Positions 6,849 to 7,019 of a stretch of 7,019 bases of DNA are shown here, piece after piece. This stretch comes from a bacterium (GTDB taxonomy: Bacteria; Patescibacteriota; CPR2; UBA1875; JAJYID01), in the NCBI GenBank assembly GCA_021823605.1, contig JAKANV010000035.1, positions 1 to 7,019 of the forward strand. Direction: 5' to 3'. The first letter of the stretch is position 1. Each line of letters begins with the position of its first letter. The notes below the pieces were generated by a model. That model had not been told where the DNA came from and did no database searches. It was given only the letters and a program-made list of their open reading frames with translations. The translations under genes and the position numbers were made by a program.

Positions 6849-7019
6849 TTCATACATTCATTTGGAACTTTTGAAATATAATTTGATTTATCATTTATTT
6901 TTGTTATACTTGTTTTAGGTATGACCTTTTCATAGTCCGGGTACTTTCCTTCTATTAGTCTTCCTACTATGGTTGCCCCCACTGTTTCCAAGATTGCTTG
7001 GTTTCCCTTGTCATACACG
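6821..7019 (-). pseudogene. Partial reading frame with a DnaN (beta sliding clamp)-like segment
   Basis: The frame enters from the window edge and stops at TAA 6821-6823, giving about 65 residues; the apparent GTG at 7016-7018 is probably internal. Residues 16-36, ATIVGRLIEGKYPDYEKVIPK in parts, closely resemble the conserved 'RLIEGxYPDYxxVIP' segment of DNA polymerase III beta clamp (DnaN), which lies between its second and third domains. A real DnaN would run well over 100 residues further, whereas this frame ends about 30 residues later in sequence I do not recognise (NDKSNYISKVPNECMNEIF). It therefore looks like a DnaN fragment fused to other sequence. The alternative is that the whole is a degenerate methyltransferase N-terminus (ILETVGATIVG as a decayed motif I) and the DnaN likeness is coincidental. 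I favour DnaN for the first half only. Confidence 0.5.
6827..6833 (-). other. T-TTA-AAA heptamer at the frame junction
   Basis: On the minus strand the bases read TTTAAAA. In the frame arriving from the window edge they are phased as T TTA AAA, the X-XXY-YYZ arrangement of -1 slippage sites. A -1 slip there continues as AGG TTA AAA ATA AAA TTT GAC, exactly the methyltransferase frame, and avoids the TAA at 6821-6823. A 6-bp hairpin (ATGCTC 6777-6782, GAGCAT 6793-6798) lies about 28 bases downstream, rather far for a stimulator. A plain one-base indel in the A run is at least as likely. Confidence 0.35.

Overview
The window looks like chromosomal DNA of a Gram-negative-type (diderm) bacterium of moderate to low GC. 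The main reason is a long surface-polysaccharide glycosyltransferase ending in a heptosyltransferase-like (GT9) domain, together with a secreted protein carrying a Sec signal peptide. The mix of an orphan response regulator, a secreted protein with sugar-enzyme-associated repeats and a giant multi-domain glycosyltransferase is common in environmental lineages such as Nitrospirota, anammox-type Planctomycetota or Desulfobacterota. I cannot place it more precisely from sequence alone.

Layout, left to right. Positions 1-219 are AT-rich non-coding DNA with an imperfect direct repeat. Positions 220-873 (+) encode a response regulator with a receiver domain and an ArsR-like winged helix. A 238-base gap with a weak hairpin and two Shine-Dalgarno-like sites leads to 1112-2497 (+), a 461-residue secreted protein with two DUF5648-like repeats and a beta-rich C-terminal part; a strong intrinsic terminator follows at 2511-2540. 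Positions 2571-2816 contain no gene but an unusually dense set of inverted repeats. Two of the longest helices interleave as in a pseudoknot, and an imperfect inverted repeat flanks the whole. This is either a structured RNA or a small palindromic mobile element.

The rest is on the minus strand. Positions 2835-6746 encode a 1303-residue protein: the tail of a SAM methyltransferase, a coiled coil, an Ig-like domain, two GT2 glycosyltransferase domains and a GT9 domain. It probably builds O-antigen, LPS-core or another cell-surface glycan at the inner membrane. Its 5' end appears broken. The methyltransferase homology continues in frame upstream to a TGA at 6846-6848 without a normal start codon, while the reading frame entering from the window edge (7019-6821) is offset by one base and carries a segment resembling DNA polymerase III beta clamp (DnaN). 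A T-TTA-AAA sequence sits in the overlap in the exact phase for a -1 shift into the methyltransferase frame.

The plus-strand genes and the minus-strand gene converge on the structured region. Nothing in the sequence shows that the regulator controls either neighbour. The best candidates for something unusual are the structured 2571-2816 element and the frame junction at 6821-6848.
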